Of a stretch of 15,796 nucleotides of DNA, positions 15,301 through 15,796 are shown one piece after another; position 1 is the first letter of the stretch; every line of letters begins with the position of its first letter. The notes under the pieces were generated by a model. It saw nothing but the letters and a program-made list of their open reading frames with translations. It had not been told where the DNA came from and did no database searches. Source of the stretch: UBA931 sp036825435 (GTDB taxonomy: Bacteria; Pseudomonadota; Gammaproteobacteria; Burkholderiales; Casimicrobiaceae); contig DAISYG010000048.1 in assembly GCA_036825435.1 (NCBI GenBank), positions 1 to 15,796 on the forward strand. Reading direction: 5' to 3'. Made by a program: the position numbers and the translations under genes.

Positions 15301-15796
15301 TACATGTTCCATAACAACAATTTTCTGAGCTGCGTGTTCGGCAGTCAATAAACAAATAGCGTCTAATATTTTAAGGAACGTTTTCTGAGCTGCGTGTTCG
15401 GCAGTCAATCGAAGCATGCGCGTGAAATTGCTACACAAATTTTTCTGAGCTGCGTGTTCGGCAGTCAATTAGTCACGGATATAAAAACGTATTCCCGAAC
15501 ATTTCTGAGCTGCGTGTTCGGCAGTCAATCAGGGTCAGGGATTTTATACATTTCCCCTTCTTTTCTGAGCTGCGTGTTCGGCAGTCAATGCGGCGCTCTG
15601 GAAACAGTACGAAAATGAAAATTTCTGAGCTGCGTGTTCGGCAGTCAATACGATAGGTCACGGAAACACTTACCATCCAGACTTTCTGAGCTGCGTGTTC
15701 GGCAGTCAATAAATGCTTGGGCGCGGAACTCGACCAACAAAATTTCTGAGCTGCGTGTTCGGCAGTCAATATCTTGTCGTACAGTTCCAGCGTAGG
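12317..15796 (-). CRISPR. Type I-F CRISPR array, 58 repeats, leader beyond right edge
   Basis: A 28-bp repeat recurs every 60 or 61 bp: 58 repeats (first 12317-12344, last 15743-15770), 57 complete spacers and a cut one at 15771-15796. Spacers are 32 bp except six of 33 bp (those before the repeats at 12798, 12859, 13700, 14541, 15322 and 15683). On the plus strand the repeat starts TTTCTGAGCTGC and ends GCGGCAGTCAAT. Its complement resembles the type I-F consensus, with a CTGC/GCAG hairpin and a CTCAGAAA 3' end that becomes the 5' handle of crRNA after Cas6f cutting. The array is therefore read on the minus strand. The sixteenth plus-strand base is A in repeats 1-2, G in repeats 3-47 and T in repeats 48-58. 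Repeats 1-2 also end in C, and repeat 1 begins with G. No leader and no cas gene is inside the window. Confidence 0.97.

Noticed and set aside
12511..15769. Long open frames across the array encoding repeated peptides such as SELRVRQSI, LSCVCGSQ, LTAAHAAQK and IDCRTRSSE
   Set aside because: The 60-bp period is a multiple of three, so every stop-free frame of the repeat stays open. These are translations of the CRISPR repeat, not a repeat protein. Frames change where 33-bp spacers occur.

Overview
The window comes from a bacterial chromosome, most likely a gammaproteobacterium. The evidence is the S21 sequence, the cluster rhodanese-grxC-secB-(SH3 protein)-gpsA, the order hemA-prfA-prmC, and a type I-F CRISPR array. 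I cannot name the genus.

Layout: 101-3090 (minus) is a five-gene run: membrane rhodanese, glutaredoxin GrxC, SecB, a secreted SH3-like protein and GpsA. It is divergent from rpsU (3336-3548, plus), which has a clear promoter and terminator. A stand-alone cyclic-nucleotide-binding protein (3815-4297, plus) follows, preceded by two interleaved perfect 10-bp inverted repeats. It converges on prmC-prfA-hemA (4441-7843, minus). Next come a large exported protein with tandem metallophosphoesterase units, whose reading frame is broken (8160-10752, minus), and a DUF362 protein with a Tat-like leader (11098-12054, minus). From 12317 to the right edge there is nothing but a CRISPR array: 58 repeats, 57 complete spacers and one cut spacer.

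Two layers lie on top of the genes. First, a short interspersed element of about 143 bp with terminal inverted repeats occurs at least four times (1-69, 4298-4440, 6431-6572, degraded 7972-8110), and perhaps a fifth time at 12119-12212. The 4298-4440 copy is flanked by a TTAA duplication that carries the stop codons of both neighbouring convergent genes. Second, the CRISPR repeats fall into three contiguous blocks that differ at one base, with the block nearest the DUF362 gene closest to the usual I-F consensus. This reads as a record of array growth from right to left along the transcript, with the leader, and probably the cas genes, beyond the right edge.

Functionally, the left half is housekeeping: redox and protein export, phospholipid precursor synthesis, ribosomal protein S21, release factor 1 with its methyltransferase, and the first step of tetrapyrrole synthesis. 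The right half is accessory: exported phosphoesterase-like and DUF362 proteins, then immunity memory. No cas gene, transposase, tRNA or rRNA was seen.
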